Below, one piece after another: positions 8,668-17,142 of a stretch of DNA of 64,000 nucleotides. The position numbers and the translations under genes were made by a program. The first letter of the stretch is position 1, and each line of letters begins with the position of its first letter. The stretch lies in the NCBI RefSeq assembly GCF_005503555.1, contig NZ_SCNG01000008.1:124001-188000 (forward strand), given 5' to 3'. The notes under the pieces were generated by a model. That model had not been told where the DNA came from. It saw only the letters and a program-made list of their open reading frames with translations, and searched no databases. The DNA is from Rudaea sp. 3F27F6 (GTDB lineage: Bacteria > Pseudomonadota > Gammaproteobacteria > Xanthomonadales > Rhodanobacteraceae).

Positions 8668-10017
8668 CTACTTCCGCTTCGGCGCGTCATCCGGCGCCAC
8701 GTATGTCGTATCGGTCGGGCCCTGTCCGGTAATGTAGACGACAGTCGCCTGATCACCGGTGAAAGCAAAATGAGGTTGGCCTGCGGGCTCGGTGTAGAAA
8801 CCGCCGGGTCCGAGCGTGCGGGTCGCTGCCTCATCCGCCCGTGGGCCATATCCGAAATGCCATTCGCCGGACACGACGAGCGCAGTGCGATTGTCGCGAT
8901 GGCGATGTGCAGCGATCTGCATGTGGGCCGGGACACGAATTTCGATCGCGTACGGCCCGGGCATGTTGGGATCCCCGGACAAGACGGTCGTTTGGATGCC
9001 GCTCAGCCCGGAGGTTCCTGCACCCGCTCCGCTGCGCGCATGCGTTTCGACTTCGGCGGGCGTCAAGCGGAGTTGCGCGAGCGCATTGTCGGCGTTGAGA
9101 AACGCACGAATGGCGGCAATCGTCGCTCGCGGTTGTTCTTCCATGAGCCAGTGGCCCGAATCGGCGATGACCACCTCGTGCACGTCGTCGGCGGCAAAAC
9201 GCATCACGAACGCCATGGTCGATCCGAACGAGTGATCGCCGCCGATGGCCAGCACTGGCATCTGCAGGCGGCCGAGTGCGGATGACGCGCGATTGTCGAT
9301 TGCGTCCTGATCGAAGGCGGCGAACTGCTGGAAGCCCGCATGCATGCGGCCGGCCTGTGCATACAGCGCAGCGTAGTGACGCCGCGAACTTTCTGGGAAA
9401 TGCTCGGGTTTGGCTGAAAACTCGTTCCAGAATCGATCGAGATAAATGCGCTCGCGGCCGGCGACGAGGCGCTCCATATCCGGGCCGCCGAAACGGAAAT
9501 GCCAGAGCAAGGGGTTCTTGAGAATCTCGTCCCACGGACCGATGCCGGGAACCGGCGCATCCATCATCACCAGTCGCGTCGTGCGGTCTTGATGGGACTG
9601 CGCAAACGCGAACGCGACCATGTTTCCGATATCGTGGCCGACGACGTCGGCGCGTTCGATATGCAACGCGTCCAACACGCCGGCGATGTCCGCGGCCTGG
9701 TTCTTCTTGGTGAAGCCATCCGCAGCGACCGCCGAGAGTCCCATGCCGCGCAGGTCGGGCGCGATGACGGTGTGGTCGCGCATAAGCTCTGCGGCCAGCG
9801 GCGCCCACATGTCGCCGGTATCGCCGTAGCCGTGGATCAATACGACAGCCGGACCGGTTCCGCCGATGCGAACGTGCAGCGTGGTCCCGTTGCTGGCGAT
9901 TTCCTGCGTATGGAAACCCGCGGGAAAATCGAACGTGTCGGCCAACGCCGGTGACATGCACGGCAGCGAGGCTGCCATAAGCCACGCGGCTATTCGGAAA
10001 GGACGGCGCATTCCCAT
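8668..10017 (-). CDS. Exported alpha/beta-hydrolase (epoxide-hydrolase-like) fused to a cupin domain
   Basis: A 449-residue two-domain protein. After a signal peptide (cleaved near ALA, residue 26), residues about 45-315 form an alpha/beta-hydrolase: oxyanion motif HGYGDTGDMW, aspartate nucleophile in VVGHDIGN (D129) and general-base His in DSGHW (H289). The Asp nucleophile places it with epoxide hydrolases and haloalkane dehalogenases, not esterases. Residues about 345-440 form a single cupin with metal-ligand-like HRH (371-373) and a late His (H416, AGQPHF). The start was chosen because AGAAGG-like AGAAGG sits 7 nt upstream of the ATG at 10017; other in-frame ATGs lie up to 10053. An AraC regulator lies immediately upstream on the same strand. 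The fusion is unusual. Confidence 0.82.
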   Translation of the reverse strand: MGMRRPFRIAAWLMAASLPCMSPALADTFDFPAGFHTQEIASNGTTLHVRIGGTGPAVVLIHGYGDTGDMWAPLAAELMRDHTVIAPDLRGMGLSAVAADGFTKKNQAADIAGVLDALHIERADVVGHDIGNMVAFAFAQSHQDRTTRLVMMDAPVPGIGPWDEILKNPLLWHFRFGGPDMERLVAGRERIYLDRFWNEFSAKPEHFPESSRRHYAALYAQAGRMHAGFQQFAAFDQDAIDNRASSALGRLQMPVLAIGGDHSFGSTMAFVMRFAADDVHEVVIADSGHWLMEEQPRATIAAIRAFLNADNALAQLRLTPAEVETHARSGAGAGTSGLSGIQTTVLSGDPNMPGPYAIEIRVPAHMQIAAHRHRDNRTALVVSGEWHFGYGPRADEAATRTLGPGGFYTEPAGQPHFAFTGDQATVVYITGQGPTDTTYVAPDDAPKRK

Positions 10018-10122
10018 AGACATTCCTTCTGGCATGCGAAACTGTGCGAACAAGATTGGACGTCCAACTCGGCGAGGTCTTGCAAATTTCCGCCGCCTTT
10101 TTTACGAAAGCTACCGCGGCGT

Positions 10123-11028
10123 CTATTGAACCTGCTTGCGCCAAGCGCCAGGGGTGGTCCCGGCGATCCGGGTGAAGACACGCGTGAAATGACTCTGGTC
10201 GGCGAAGCCGCACGCGGTGGCGATGTCGCTGAGCGCCCGGGTCGTCTCGCGCAGCAGCGACTTGGCGCGCAACACGCGTTGCAGCATCAGCCAGCGATGT
10301 GGCGGCATTCCTACACTACGCCGGAAAGCCCGCGCAAAATAACCCGGCGAAAGTCCGCAAGCGACAGCGGGTTCGGCGAGCGACATGTCGTGGCCCAACT
10401 GCTCGGTCATGAGATCGGTGGCACAGCGGATCTGCCAAGGCGCCAGGCAGCCTCGCCGGTTCGATCCTGGCAAGCGCATGCCGCCAAAAGTAGCGGCGAA
10501 ATAGGTGTGTGTCGCAAGCAGCAGATAGTCCGCGTACATCGCGCCGATTTCATCGGGACGTTCCAATGCCGGCAACAACGCCTGACCGAGATGCCAGACC
10601 GTAGGGTCGAAGGCGCCGCGCTCACAAGTGAGCGTACCGATTCGCGTTGCGCCCCGATCGTCGGCGATTTCGTCGAGCGCGGCGCGCGACACGTAGAAGT
10701 GCAACACGTCGAACGGACTCTGTAAATCGGCGGTCGGTTCTTCTTGCAGATCGACGATGCTGGTGGTTCGCGCGCCGTAGCCTCCGCGATACACGGAACG
10801 CCCACCGATGAACAACTCGCGTTTAGGCGAGTCTCTCAATTGGAGCAGAACGGAAAACGCGGCCTCCACCGGCAGAGGCGACGTCAGTCCGTGGCCGGGG
10901 GTATCGCGTCGGATGCGCGTTACCGCGAGCTTCGATTTTCTCAACGAACTCGTGACGACATGCAAGCTCGCATCGGCACGGAAATATTTTGCGAGCCCTT
11001 GGCCGTAAGCGCCTGTCACCTGCTGCAT
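10123..11028 (-). CDS. AraC-family transcriptional regulator
   Basis: A 301-residue regulator. The N-terminal about 190 residues form a sensing domain of the AraC_binding_2 / cupin-like type. The C-terminal about 100 residues contain the two AraC helix-turn-helix units: MSLAEPAVACGLSPGYFARA and LSDIATACGFADQSHFTRVF, followed by the typical GTTPGAWRK end. It lies upstream of, and in the same direction as, the hydrolase-cupin fusion, 105 bp away. Control of that gene is therefore plausible but not proven. The signal bound by the N-terminal domain cannot be inferred. Confidence 0.9.
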   Translation of the reverse strand: MQQVTGAYGQGLAKYFRADASLHVVTSSLRKSKLAVTRIRRDTPGHGLTSPLPVEAAFSVLLQLRDSPKRELFIGGRSVYRGGYGARTTSIVDLQEEPTADLQSPFDVLHFYVSRAALDEIADDRGATRIGTLTCERGAFDPTVWHLGQALLPALERPDEIGAMYADYLLLATHTYFAATFGGMRLPGSNRRGCLAPWQIRCATDLMTEQLGHDMSLAEPAVACGLSPGYFARAFRRSVGMPPHRWLMLQRVLRAKSLLRETTRALSDIATACGFADQSHFTRVFTRIAGTTPGAWRKQVQ

Positions 11029-11308
11029 TCGATCTCCCCTGCGGCAGTGGATTGCAGATATGACGCCTTACGAGTTTATCTCAGATGCGATCGGCCGAAT
11101 GCAGCTGATCCCGGGGGATTACGGCGCATCGCAGCGCCGTAAACAGGCTGGGATGTTTACGGCAATGTGAGCGATCTCTCATTTCCGTGCGCAATCAGAT
11201 ATCGCAGCGCCAGGACCGAACGCGATAACTTGCTAAAGGCCGTGGCGCAAACGCCATCTGGTCGCGTGCGATACGGCCCGGCCTGCTGCGGCAGGCCATA
11301 GTCCACAA

Positions 11309-11830
11309 TCAAATTGAAGCCGCACGGTTCGCCCGCTTCGGCAGCCGCCAATTCGGGCGCGGGAAATGACAGGTATATCCGTTTGGATAATGCTGAAGAT
11401 AATCCTGGTGGTCCGGTTCTGCCTCCCAGAAATCGCCGGCTGGCTCGACTTCGGTGACCGCTTTGCCGGGCCACAGCCCCGAGGCATTGACGTCGTCGAT
11501 GGTATCTTCGGCAATCTGTTCCTGCTCCGGCGTGGTGTAGTAGATCGCCGAGCGATAGCTTGCGCCGATGTCATTGCCCTGCCGGTTCTTCGTCGTCGGA
11601 TCGTGAATCTGGAAGAAAAACTCAAGCAGTTCGCGATAGCTCAACTCGGCGGGATCGAAAACGATTTCAATCGCCTCGGCATGCGTGCCGTGGTTGCGGT
11701 ACGTTGCATGAGCGACGTCCCCGCCCGAATAGCCGACGCGCGTGCTGACCACGCCCTTCATGTGCCGAATCAGTTCCTGCATGCCCCAGAAGCAGCCGCC
11801 CGCAAGAATCGCGCGCTCCGTCGTCGTCAT
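11309..11830 (-). CDS. msrA: Peptide methionine-S-sulfoxide reductase MsrA
   Basis: A 173-residue enzyme of normal length. The catalytic motif GGCFWGMQE places the reactive Cys at residue 13. Further family landmarks are [18 protein letters not shown] (substrate and structural residues) and FFQIHDPTT. It reduces the S-epimer of methionine sulfoxide in oxidised proteins using thioredoxin. It lacks a signal peptide, so it acts in the cytoplasm. Its ATG overlaps the TGA of msrB in an ATGA junction, so the two are translationally coupled and repair both epimers together. Confidence 0.95.
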   Translation of the reverse strand: MTTTERAILAGGCFWGMQELIRHMKGVVSTRVGYSGGDVAHATYRNHGTHAEAIEIVFDPAELSYRELLEFFFQIHDPTTKNRQGNDIGASYRSAIYYTTPEQEQIAEDTIDDVNASGLWPGKAVTEVEPAGDFWEAEPDHQDYLQHYPNGYTCHFPRPNWRLPKRANRAASI

Positions 11831-12273
11831 ATGTCCTCCACTTGATCGAGATACGCGCCATAGCCTTGAGCCTCCATCTGTTCGCGCGGCACGAACCGCA
11901 ACGACGCCGAATTGATGCAGTAGCGCAAACCGCCGCGATCGCGGGGACCATCTTCGAAGACATGACCGAGATGACTGTCGCCATTGGCCGACCGCACCTC
12001 GGTGCGGAGCATGCCGTGGCTCGAGTCGCGCAGTTCGCGGATATGGGCCGGCTCGATTGGTTTGGTGAAACTCGGCCAGCCGCAGCCCGATTCGTATTTG
12101 TCCGACGAAGCAAACAGCGGCTCGCCCGAAACGATATCGACGTAAATACCCGCGGCTTTGTTGTGCAACAACGAACCCGTGCCGGGGCGTTCCGTCGCAT
12201 TCTCCTGGGTGACGCGATACTGCTCAGGCGTCAATGCCGCCACCGCTTCGGCGGTCTTGCGATACTCGGTCAT
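11827..12273 (-). CDS. msrB: Peptide methionine-R-sulfoxide reductase MsrB
   Basis: A 148-residue SelR-domain enzyme. The catalytic Cys is C119 in [12 protein letters not shown]; the likely resolving Cys is C64 in SGCGWPSF. The conserved [10 protein letters not shown] is present. The two CxxC zinc-binding motifs of many MsrB proteins are absent (the first site reads IVSGEPLF), which marks the zinc-free subclass. It reduces the R-epimer of methionine sulfoxide. The ATG at 12273 begins exactly where homologues begin (MTEYRKT) and has GGGAG about 10 nt upstream. The in-frame extension to 12417 is not conserved-looking. It is first in a two-gene operon with msrA. Confidence 0.94.
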   Translation of the reverse strand: MTEYRKTAEAVAALTPEQYRVTQENATERPGTGSLLHNKAAGIYVDIVSGEPLFASSDKYESGCGWPSFTKPIEPAHIRELRDSSHGMLRTEVRSANGDSHLGHVFEDGPRDRGGLRYCINSASLRFVPREQMEAQGYGAYLDQVEDI

Positions 12274-12461
12274 AACCTGATCTCCCGAATGACGGACGTT
12301 TGAAGTGGGGACGCAGGCCAGTTCCACAAGATCATCGTGGACCGGAGTCGCCATCACGATGCCCTCAAAAGCATCGTTTTGCTCGGCGAAAGCCTGCTTT
12401 CTTAACGTGGTAGCCACCGATAATATTGCAATCTCATTTTCGCTTGTCTACGGACGTAACC

Positions 12462-12755
12462 ATGGCCAAAGCCTACTGGATCGCTGCATATCATTCGGTC
12501 AGAGATGCCAATGCCTTCGCTGAATATTCAAAGCTCGCCGCTCCAGCACTAATCAAATCCGGCGCGCGCATTCTGGCTCGCGGGAATCCTGCTCAGGTCT
12601 ACGACGAGGGGCTTGCTCAACGCGTGGTGCTCATCGAGTTCGACAGCGTTGCGCAGGCAATCGCCGCACACGATAGCCCCGACTATCAAGCAGCGCTTCG
12701 TGTACTTGGCGATGCCGTCGAAAGAGACTTACGTATTGTCGAAGGTGTCGGATAA
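12462..12755 (+). CDS. DUF1330 domain protein
   Basis: A 97-residue protein that is almost entirely a DUF1330 domain (ferredoxin-like dimeric alpha-beta barrel fold). The typical start AKAYWIAAYHSVRDANAFAEYSKLA and the central LARGNP and RVVLIEF strands are visible. The family has no established reaction; members are small cytoplasmic proteins. The ATG at 12462 was chosen because homologues begin with this MAKAYWI; the frame remains open to 12426 without similarity. It is divergent from msrBA, from which it is separated by 188 bp that must contain both promoters. Confidence 0.85.
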   Translation: MAKAYWIAAYHSVRDANAFAEYSKLAAPALIKSGARILARGNPAQVYDEGLAQRVVLIEFDSVAQAIAAHDSPDYQAALRVLGDAVERDLRIVEGVG

Positions 12756-13154
12756 GGCGAGCGATCTGCAACGCCACCGAAACTGCCGCATCTGCTTAGT
12801 CGTCAAATTCGAAAATCAGCTCTGGCCCGATTGGCATGCTGAATGGGAGGGATGTCAGCACCATAGATGCGCCGACTCTGGCTGCCTAGCCGCAGGCAGA
12901 GACAGAACACGAAGTCGTTCAATTTCTTCGGCGCACTCGCGATGCTTGTCCGGCAATCTTCTTCGACAATCGAAGCGCGCTCCGACTCGTGATAACGCGC
13001 CCTGATCACTCTCCCCCGCTAAGCCATCGGCTGAAAGCGGCGAAGAGTAGATGCAGGGAAGGCTATGCAAGGAAGGCAATCCCGAAGCCTTCAACCACCC
13101 AAGAGCGTACAGCTCGCGGACACGAGTATCGAACTGTGTCCTCGACTGGCTACC
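12756..13154. other. Intergenic stretch, no gene recognised
   Basis: About 400 bases between the DUF1330 gene and the terminator hairpin of the beta-helix gene. Open frames on both strands are short and lack recognisable domains or ribosome binding sites. A small hairpin (GGACAC at 13118-13123 pairing with GTGTCC at 13136-13141) is present, but it does not form a tRNA. Confidence 0.45.
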
Positions 13155-13187
13155 AAGGCCTTCCGCGTCAGACGCGCGGAAGGCCTT
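13155..13187 (-). terminator. Hairpin downstream of the beta-helix protein gene
   Basis: AAGGCCTTCCGCG (13155-13167) and CGCGGAAGGCCTT (13175-13187) form a perfect 13-bp stem with a 7-nt loop, 3 bp after the stop of the gene ending at 13191. No long T-run follows on the minus strand, so termination by this element is likely but its strength is uncertain. Confidence 0.6.
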
Positions 13188-13190
13188 TCG

Positions 13191-16100
13191 TCATCGATGA
13201 CGCGGCAGAAGAACGCAAGCACCTGCGGCAATCGATGCGCATAGCAGCAGCAACGCCCACGCGGAGAGAGCCGGAGCTGCCACCGGCGGCGGCGTTACCG
13301 CGACGACGACCACAGCGCTGGCGCTGGCGCTGTTGTTCGCATCACCTGCGAACGTCGCGCTGAGATTGTGCGTGCCGATACCGAGCGAGCTGGTCTGGAA
13401 CGTGGCCACGCTCGACGTGGTGCTCGTCGCCGTCAGCGCACTGCTACCCAAGCTCGTGGCACCGTCGAGGAACGTGACTAAACCCGTCGGCGGATCGCCG
13501 AATACGGTAGCGCTCAGAGTGATTGTCTGGCCCGGATTGGCATTGCTCGGGTTGACCGTGAGCGTCATTGTGGTGCCGCCCTTGTTCACCGTTTGAGTCA
13601 ATGCCCCCTTCGAAGCCAGGCTGTTGGCGTCGCCCGAATAGCTCGCTTGCACCACGTCGTTGCCGACTGCAAGCGTCGACGCAGTGCAGGTCGCACTGCC
13701 GGCCGCGAGCGTCGCGCCGGTGCACAACGTCGCCCCCGAGGTGGTATTGGTGAAGGTCACGGTGCCGGTGGGCGCCGGCGCCCCTGAGGCAGGGCTGACC
13801 GCGGCCGTGAACGTCACCGCCTGGCCGAATATACTGGGATTCGTCGAGCTCGTGACCACCGTCGTCGTCGCAGCAGCATTGATCGTCACGCTGGCGCTGC
13901 CGGTGCTGTTCGCGAAATTCGTCGATCCCGCATAGTTGGCGTTGAGTGTCTGGCTGCCCGCAGGCGCAGGTGGAGTGAGGCTGCAACTGCCGGAACCGCC
14001 GCTCAGAGTAACCACGCAATTGGCGGCACCGTCACTCACCGTCACGCTGCCGTCCGGCGTACCGGCACCGGGCGCGTTCGTCGCCACGTGCACGGTCACC
14101 GTCACCGACTGGCCGATCGACGTAGCCGCAGGCGGATCGACAGTCAGCGTCGTTGCCGCGGTATTCACGGTCTGCCCGCCAGTCAACGTGCTCGAAGACG
14201 CCTTGTTGTTCGCATCGCCGTCGTAGTTGAACTGCACGCTATGGTTGCCGATCGTCAGGCTCGCCTGCGGGATCGCGCAGGTGGCGCTGGCGGATTTGCC
14301 CGAGCCCGCGGTCAAAGGCGAGCCGGCGCAAATCTCGCTGCCGCCGACGAGGAAATGCACGTTGCTGCCGTTGCTGGTCGGTGTCACGCCGCCGCTCGGA
14401 GCGGTCACCGTCGCAGTCACCGTCACCGGCTGGCCGAATACGGAAGGATTGACGCTGCTCGACACCGTGCTGCCGGGTTGCGCCGCGTTGACCGTCAAGC
14501 TGCCGGGGACAGTGCTGCTGCTCGTGAGGAAATTCGTATCGCCGGCATAGCTGGCCGACAACGACTTCGTTCCGGTCGACGTGGGCGTCAGCGAACAGCC
14601 CGGCGTCGGTGCGGATAGAGCGTAGCTGCAGCTCAGAGAGTCGGTGGTATCGGTGATCGTCACGTTGCCCGTGGGAGTGCCTCCCGTCGAAGTTACCGTC
14701 GCCGTGACGGTGACCGACGCCCCCAGTGAGATCGCCGACGGTGAGGCCACGGTCGTCGTCGTCGTTGCCTTGCTGACCGTGATGTTGTTGGACGTGCCCG
14801 TCACGCCCGGAGTAGCACTGTCGGTCACCGTGATCGTCTGCGTACCGGCGGTGCGCAGCGTCGCGGGGAACGAGCCGACGCCGTTGGTCAACCCCGAATT
14901 CGCGGGCAGCGTGGCTGTTCCATCGCTGCTGGAGAAATGCGCCGAGCCCGTGTAGCCCGTGGCGATATTGTTGAACGCGTCGAATGCGGTGACGCTGAAG
15001 CTGATGCTGCTTCCGACCGTCGCCGTCAACGGCGCTTTCACGCTGAAATGAGTCGCTGCCGCTGCGGTCACGTTGATCGCGCCGCTGGTTCCGGTCGTCG
15101 ACGGCGAAGCGGAGTCAGCAGCCGTGATCGTCTGCGTGCCCGCAGTAACCAGTGTCGCGGTGAAACTGCCCGCGCCCTGGGTCAAGGTGGAATTCGCAGG
15201 CAGCGTAGCGGAGCCGTCGCTGCTCGAGAAATGCACGCTGCCATCGTAGCCGAGCACGGTGTTGTTGCCGCTGTCCAGCGCGGTGACCGTGTAGGTAAAG
15301 CTCGAGCCTGCGGTTGCCGTTCCCGGGACGGCCACGCTGAAGTGCAGCGTCGAGTTCTGCACGAACGTGACGTTGACGGTGCAGTTCGCGGAAAGCGCCG
15401 ACGTGACATAAGTCGTCCCGCCGGTGTAGCTGCCGCCGCAACCACTCGCCGATTCCACGCTCCAGCCGGCGGCGGGCGTCAGCGTCAAGGTCACCGCCGG
15501 CGCAGAGCCGCCTTCGACATCGTAGTAGCTCGAGCAAGTGCCCGCCGTGCCCGCACTCGAACAGTTGTTCACGGAGCCGCCGCCGGCAATCTTCGCGCTG
15601 GTCGCGCCTGCGCTGACGACATTGCCGCCGTTGCCGCTGTCGGCGACGGCCACGCTGAGCAGCGCGCGCTGCACTTGCACGGCGCCGCTGTCGAGGGCAC
15701 CGGCAAGACGCGCGTCACCGCGTTGGTCGGTCGTCGGCGCACCGGCCACGACACCCGCGAGCCCCAGCACCGCGGACGCCGCCTGCGGCAGCATGGTGGC
15801 AGTCGGCCCCCCGTTGTTCGCCAACGCCCCAAGCAGCGGATTACCGCCGATCATATTGCCGCCGGTGTTCGTATAAGCGCCTACGGCGCTGGCGAGATCC
15901 GCATTGCTCGTCGCCGTATTGCCGGCGACGATGCTGTTGGCCAGCGCGATGTTGCGTCCGGTCGAGTCGGTGCCGACTTCATTATTGAATCCGCCACCGT
16001 TGCCGGCAATGTTCGCGGAGATCGTCGCGTAGACAATCTGGACCGTGGTGCCCCAATTGTCGATACCGCCGCCCGCGCCACCAGTCGCCGTGTTGCCGGA

Positions 16101-16937
16101 TATCGTTACGTTGGTCAGCGTCATCGTCGAACCGTAGTTCTGCAAGCCGCCGCCGTTGCCGCTCGTCACCGTGTTGCCGGAGAGCGTGCTGCTCGTCGCC
16201 GTAAGGCTGTTGTTGTTGACGATGCCACCGCCCGCCGAAGCAGCCGTATTGTTCGACACCGTCGAGGTGGTCAGGGTAAGCGTACTGCCGTTCATGATGC
16301 CGGCGGCCGTGCCGGCAGAGTTTCCCGATATCGTCGATCCGGTCACATTGGCGCTGCCTGCGGACAAGTACAACCCGCCGCCTGCCCCGCCCGCCGCTTG
16401 ATTGCCGGAGATCGTGCAGCCGGTGAGGGTCAAACTGCCGGCATCGCTGTTGATGCCGCCGCCAAGCGTCGCCGTATTGTTGGTCACGCTGACGCCGTTC
16501 AATGTGAGCGTACCCCGGTTGAAGATGCCGCCGCCGGAGCCGGCGCCCGCATTGCCGTGGGTGATTGTGAGGCCCGAGATGGATACCGTGGTGCCGGCCG
16601 CAACGCTCAGGACACCCACGCTATTGCCGCCGTCGATCGCGAGCGCGGCCGCTCCAGGCCCGGTGATCGTCACATTCTTCGTCACCGGCAACGTGCTCAG
16701 CACACTGATGGTGCCGGTCAGCCCTGAGGTAAACGTGATGACGTCGCCGTTGTTGGCGTTCGTCACCGCATTGCGCAGCGAACCCGCGCCGTTGTCGCTC
16801 AAGCTGGTCACGACGACGGTGGCTGCGGACGCCGCAGTGGCGAGCAGTCCTTGCAACAGAAGCAAGGCGATAACGACAAGAATGCGATACACGCGCGCAT
16901 GCTGCGCGCCGCTATTGGCGAAATGTATGGCTCGCAC
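13191..16937 (-). CDS. Large secreted beta-helix/Ig-like surface protein with IPTL-CTERM-like tail
   Basis: A 1248-residue exported protein. A signal peptide occupies residues about 17-39 (IALLLLQGLLATAASAA). Residues about 40-330 form a right-handed parallel beta-helix: repeated N-G-G-G-I / NNTAT rungs after a CSLREAI-like start (SDNGAGSLRNAVTNANNGD). The rest is Ser/Thr/Gly-rich tandem Ig-like modules (TVTATVTSTGGTPTGNVTI, FTATLVTAGTQTITAADSA and similar), consistent with Big_3/filamin-like stalk repeats. The extreme C-terminus, APALSAWALLLLCASIAAGA followed by CVLLPRHR, is an IPTL-CTERM-like sorting signal: short motif, membrane helix, Arg-rich end. It is probably displayed on the surface as an adhesin or matrix component after exosortase-type processing. 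No enzymatic site was seen. Confidence 0.82.
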   Translation of the reverse strand: MRAIHFANSGAQHARVYRILVVIALLLLQGLLATAASAATVVVTSLSDNGAGSLRNAVTNANNGDVITFTSGLTGTISVLSTLPVTKNVTITGPGAAALAIDGGNSVGVLSVAAGTTVSISGLTITHGNAGAGSGGGIFNRGTLTLNGVSVTNNTATLGGGINSDAGSLTLTGCTISGNQAAGGAGGGLYLSAGSANVTGSTISGNSAGTAAGIMNGSTLTLTTSTVSNNTAASAGGGIVNNNSLTATSSTLSGNTVTSGNGGGLQNYGSTMTLTNVTISGNTATGGAGGGIDNWGTTVQIVYATISANIAGNGGGFNNEVGTDSTGRNIALANSIVAGNTATSNADLASAVGAYTNTGGNMIGGNPLLGALANNGGPTATMLPQAASAVLGLAGVVAGAPTTDQRGDARLAGALDSGAVQVQRALLSVAVADSGNGGNVVSAGATSAKIAGGGSVNNCSSAGTAGTCSSYYDVEGGSAPAVTLTLTPAAGWSVESASGCGGSYTGGTTYVTSALSANCTVNVTFVQNSTLHFSVAVPGTATAGSSFTYTVTALDSGNNTVLGYDGSVHFSSSDGSATLPANSTLTQGAGSFTATLVTAGTQTITAADSASPSTTGTSGAINVTAAAATHFSVKAPLTATVGSSISFSVTAFDAFNNIATGYTGSAHFSSSDGTATLPANSGLTNGVGSFPATLRTAGTQTITVTDSATPGVTGTSNNITVSKATTTTTVASPSAISLGASVTVTATVTSTGGTPTGNVTITDTTDSLSCSYALSAPTPGCSLTPTSTGTKSLSASYAGDTNFLTSSSTVPGSLTVNAAQPGSTVSSSVNPSVFGQPVTVTATVTAPSGGVTPTSNGSNVHFLVGGSEICAGSPLTAGSGKSASATCAIPQASLTIGNHSVQFNYDGDANNKASSSTLTGGQTVNTAATTLTVDPPAATSIGQSVTVTVHVATNAPGAGTPDGSVTVSDGAANCVVTLSGGSGSCSLTPPAPAGSQTLNANYAGSTNFANSTGSASVTINAAATTTVVTSSTNPSIFGQAVTFTAAVSPASGAPAPTGTVTFTNTTSGATLCTGATLAAGSATCTASTLAVGNDVVQASYSGDANSLASKGALTQTVNKGGTTMTLTVNPSNANPGQTITLSATVFGDPPTGLVTFLDGATSLGSSALTATSTTSSVATFQTSSLGIGTHNLSATFAGDANNSASASAVVVVAVTPPPVAAPALSAWALLLLCASIAAGACVLLPRHR

Positions 16938-17061
16938 GACTTCCCCCTAGAAGATTCCGCGAAGCGCACCTTGCCGGGTTTGAGTGGCGAAGGTTTTGGC
17001 TGCGCCATCGTAACAAACTGCGCGGCATCTGAGTATGACGACGTGCGCGAAATTTTTCGGC

Positions 17062-17090
17062 TTGACGCGGTCGCCTCGCAAAACTTAAAG
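17062..17090 (+). promoter_or_regulatory. Candidate promoter for the small secreted repeat protein
   Basis: TTGACG at 17062-17067 and TTAAAG at 17085-17090 are spaced by 17 bp, placing a transcription start near 17097, just before the inverted repeat at 17104-17123. The -10 element is imperfect. Confidence 0.4.
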
Positions 17091-17103
17091 TGGCGCCCAC
17101 ACC

Positions 17104-17123
17104 GCACAGAGCGATCTCTGTGC
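17104..17123. promoter_or_regulatory. Perfect inverted repeat in the leader of the secreted repeat protein gene
   Basis: GCACAGAG and CTCTGTGC separated by 4 bp form a perfect 8-bp dyad, 19 bp upstream of the ATG at 17143. It could be an operator for a dimeric repressor or an RNA hairpin close to the G-rich ribosome binding site. Confidence 0.45.
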
Positions 17124-17142
17124 CATCGTCAGCGGGGGGGCC

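Noticed and set aside
13118-13141. Hairpin with an embedded TTCGA on the minus strand, resembling a tRNA T-arm
   Set aside because: The stem is GGACAC/GTGTCC around a 12-nt loop, and no acceptor, D-arm or anticodon arm can be folded around it.
14937-16727. A 596-codon plus-strand frame opposite the beta-helix protein gene
   Set aside because: Arg/Ala-rich antisense frame produced by GC-rich third positions; the minus-strand frame has signal peptide, beta-helix rungs and CTERM tail.
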